NCBI GenBank assembly: GCA_020632875.1
Contig: JACKET010000024.1
Location: 1 to 64,000, forward strand
Length of the DNA: 64,000 nucleotides
Reading direction: 5' to 3'
Origin: Alphaproteobacteria bacterium
Lineage (GTDB): Bacteria; Myxococcota_A; UBA796; GCA-2862545
In this document: piece by piece, positions 62,288-64,000 of the stretch
Layout of the letters: each line of letters opens with the position of its first letter
Position numbering within the stretch: the stretch's first letter is position 1
The notes under the pieces: model-generated
What the model was told of the DNA's origin: nothing
What the model saw: the letters and a program-made list of their open reading frames with translations, nothing else
Databases searched by the model: none
Made by a program: the position numbers and the translations under genes

Positions 62288-63222
62288 CCGGGCTGTACGC
62301 GCTGCACGGCCTGGTGTTCCGCGTGGAGGCCCACGAAGAGGCCGCTTTCTCGCGGACCGCCGCGATCCTCGCGCACTTCGGAGCGCTTCCCGCGGCGGGC
62401 GAGCCGGACCTCGAGCTGCGCTGGGGGGCGGGCGCCGTGCCCGTCGTCGAGGGGCGCGAGGTCGCGCGACACCTCGACGGGCGCGCCGTGCGCGACGCTT
62501 CGGGAGCCCTGTGGCTGCTCGGCCCCATCACGGCGTGTCGGATCGAAGGGCGCGTCGCGCGGGGCGTGCTGGCTCCCGGCGCCGAGCTCCCCCTGCACGT
62601 GCTGACCTGGGTGATCGTCCACCAGCTCCGCGCGCTCGGCTGGTACACGGTCCACGCCGGCGCCATCGCGCGCGGCGAGGCCGGGTGCCTCGTGGTGGGG
62701 GAGTCCGGAGCGGGCAAGTCCACGCTGACGCTCGCGATGATCCGGGAGGGCTGGTCGCTCCTGTCGGACGACTCCGTCCTCCTGCGGCACACGCCCGCCG
62801 GGCCCGGCGCGTTCGCGCTGCGGCGCGGCGTCTACCTCGAGCCGGCCGCGGCCGCGCGCACGTTCCCCACGCTCGAGGGCCGCTGGCACGAGGTCCCGCT
62901 CGTCGAGGCCGTGAAACACGGGCTGGACGCGCCCGAGGTCGCCGCGCGCCAGGCCGAGCGGTGCCTCCCGTCCGCCGTGCTGTTCCCGACGCGCTCCGGG
63001 CAGCCCGTCAGCCGCCTGGAGCCGCTGTCCACGGGCGAGACGCTGTTCGGGCTGGTCCAGCAGAGCCGCCTCGCGGAGCTCGACTCCGACGGAGTGGCCG
63101 AGCACATGCGGCTGCTGGCCGAGGTCGCGGGGGCTGCCCGGGGTTACCGTCTCCACGCCGGGACCGACGTGTTCGAAGCGCCATCCCGCGTCTCCGCCCT
63201 GCTCGCCGAGGTCACGCGATGA
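62284..63222 (+). CDS. HPr-kinase-like protein
   Basis: The 312-residue protein has a C-terminal kinase fold of the HPr kinase type: WYTVHAGAIARGEAGCLVVGESGAGKSTLTLAMI for Walker A and its strand, then WSLLSDDSVLLR, with the Asp pair that binds Mg. The N-terminal ~120 residues are unrelated to HprK. Relatives in lasso clusters phosphorylate the Ser at the peptide C-terminus, and the precursors here end in GGSFSP. The GTG start overlaps the upstream TGA and the stop overlaps the second PqqD gene. Confidence 0.86.
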   Translation: MTGLYALHGLVFRVEAHEEAAFSRTAAILAHFGALPAAGEPDLELRWGAGAVPVVEGREVARHLDGRAVRDASGALWLLGPITACRIEGRVARGVLAPGAELPLHVLTWVIVHQLRALGWYTVHAGAIARGEAGCLVVGESGAGKSTLTLAMIREGWSLLSDDSVLLRHTPAGPGAFALRRGVYLEPAAAARTFPTLEGRWHEVPLVEAVKHGLDAPEVAARQAERCLPSAVLFPTRSGQPVSRLEPLSTGETLFGLVQQSRLAELDSDGVAEHMRLLAEVAGAARGYRLHAGTDVFEAPSRVSALLAEVTR

Positions 63223-63485
63223 GCGACTACCGCCCGGGTCCCGATGTCGTCTGCACACCGCTCGCCGACGGCTCGGCGTCACTCCTGCACCTCCCGACGA
63301 TGACGTGCTTCGAGCTCAACGGCACGGGCCTCGCCATCTGGGAGGGCGTGCAGGCCGGCCGCTCGTCGGCGGAGATCGCCGCGGGTCTGGCCGAGGCCCA
63401 CGACCTCGGGGTCGCGGAGGCCGCCGACGTGGTCGCTGAGTTCGCCGCCGACCTCGTCGCCGAGGGGCTGATCGTCCCGGCCTGA
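63219..63485 (+). CDS. PqqD-family peptide-binding protein 2 (88 aa)
   Basis: The protein is homologous in pattern to the first PqqD: SLLHLPTMTCFELNGTGLAIWEGVQAG, RSSAEIAAGLAEAHDL and a helix to the end. It is last in the four-gene cascade of 4 bp overlaps. Two such proteins against two precursors suggests either one each or one for the leader and one as enzyme partner. Its stop ends one base before the ftsH stop on the other strand. Confidence 0.87.
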   Translation: MSDYRPGPDVVCTPLADGSASLLHLPTMTCFELNGTGLAIWEGVQAGRSSAEIAAGLAEAHDLGVAEAADVVAEFAADLVAEGLIVPA

Positions 63486-64000
63486 CTACCCGAAGTCGTC
63501 GGAGAGCAGGTCGTCGGGGACCCACTCGGCCGTGGGCCGATCCTCGAGGCTCTCGAGCTGCTCGGCGCGCGACAGGTAGGTCTGCATCACCTCGCCCTCG
63601 AGCACCTCGTTCTCGAACAGGAACACGCTCATCTCTTCGAGCAGCGGGCGGTTGCGGATGAGGATCTCGAGCGACCGCTTGTTGCAGGAGTCGAGGATGC
63701 CGCGCACCTCCTGCTCGATCTCTTCGGCTGTGTGGGGCGACGTGCTGGTGCCCGCGCCGAAGCCGATGCCGAACGCGTTGTCGTTGCGCGACCCGTAGTT
63801 CACGGCGCCGATGCGCTTCGACATGCCGTACTCGGTGACCATCTTGCGCGCGATGTCGGTGGCGCGCTGGATGTCGTTGTGGGCGCCGGTGGTGACGTCG
63901 CCGAACACGAGCGCCTCGGCCGCGCGGCCCCCGAACAGCGTGACGATCCGGTTCAGCAGCTCGGACTTCGTGGAGCTGAAGCGGTCTTCGGCAGGGACCT
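63486..64000 (-). CDS. ftsH: ATP-dependent zinc metalloprotease FtsH (C-terminal end)
   Basis: The visible 171 residues are the end of the M41 peptidase domain of FtsH, a membrane-bound AAA+ protease that degrades misfolded and regulatory proteins. KSELLNRIVTLFGGRAAEALVFGD and TTGAHNDIQRATDIARKMVTEYGMS are diagnostic, with the third zinc ligand Asp in GAHNDIQ. The HExxH and AAA+ parts lie beyond the window. The acidic C-terminal tail (WVPDDLLSDDFG) is normal. It is convergent with the peptide cluster. Confidence 0.95.
   Translation of the reverse strand, partial: VPAEDRFSSTKSELLNRIVTLFGGRAAEALVFGDVTTGAHNDIQRATDIARKMVTEYGMSKRIGAVNYGSRNDNAFGIGFGAGTSTSPHTAEEIEQEVRGILDSCNKRSLEILIRNRPLLEEMSVFLFENEVLEGEVMQTYLSRAEQLESLEDRPTAEWVPDDLLSDDFG

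Noticed and set aside
54960..63485. A standard lasso peptide cluster
   Set aside because: Leader, PqqD and B2 features fit, but the cyclase is missing and the tail has no Asp or Glu for the ring and is too short.

Overview
The window is about 70% GC, tightly packed, and uses GTG and TTG starts freely. It has the hallmarks of a Myxococcota (myxobacterial-type) chromosome: an Hanks-type Ser/Thr kinase with a Pro-rich tail, many secreted or lipid-anchored proteins, MopE-like calcium motifs, Asp/Thr/Ala-rich lipoprotein linkers, a MYXO-CTERM-type tail on a matrixin protease, and kdsA, which marks a Gram-negative envelope. No rRNA, tRNA, phage, transposase or CRISPR locus was recognised. The species cannot be named from this sequence alone.

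Layout. 1-12942 (all minus strand): a coupled kinase / pseudo-FGE lipoprotein / unknown operon; a linker lipoprotein with beta-ureidopropionase; a cupin / TIGR02996 / secreted protein operon; a GNAT / tandem RNase H pair; one unknown gene. 13037-19758: a PcfJ-like gene lying between two copies of a ~170 bp dispersed repeat, followed by a two-gene GHKL-ATPase module (574 and 1083 aa). 19873-26461: a small lipoprotein, a TolB-propeller amidohydrolase, and a NifA-like regulator with an ammonium transporter. The regulator and transporter share a palindromic site, and the transporter also has a sigma-54-type promoter. 26526-35439: a pentapeptide-repeat protein, fused PabA-PabB, a PDZ protein, several exported proteins and a MacB/LolCDE-like ABC transporter. 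35440-36846: a non-coding block with a 393 bp unit repeated three times. 36847-39313: a His-rich CpxPAR/ZraPSR-like two-component operon. 39422-53458: a MYXO-CTERM matrixin, an M48 peptidase, lipoproteins, a PaaN/lipocalin/carotenoid-oxygenase operon, kdsA, a PGM1-like ATP-grasp ligase, a Rieske oxygenase and a DUF202 protein. 53607-63485: the accessory region described next. 63486-64000: the C-terminal end of ftsH.

The most interesting locus is 54960-63485. Two short genes missing from ordinary ORF lists (48 and 51 codons) end in almost the same sequence, KLGQLPxVTTAFGGSFSP. Both carry the FxxPxLxxLGxLxxVT pattern expected of a leader bound by a PqqD-like recognition domain. Each lies just upstream of a lipoprotein. 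The two lipoproteins share their N-terminal half but have different C-terminal domains. A flavin-dependent halogenase-like gene sits between the two modules. Nearby are two PqqD proteins, a lasso B2-type protease, an HPr-kinase-like enzyme, a methyltransferase-like protein and a nucleotidyltransferase. There is no lasso cyclase. This looks like an undescribed RiPP-like or peptide-tagging system.

Non-coding DNA is unusually rich in structure: heptanucleotide tandem repeats in six places, a three-copy dispersed repeat, the 393 bp tandem, and several strong hairpins or palindromes in divergent gene spacers.
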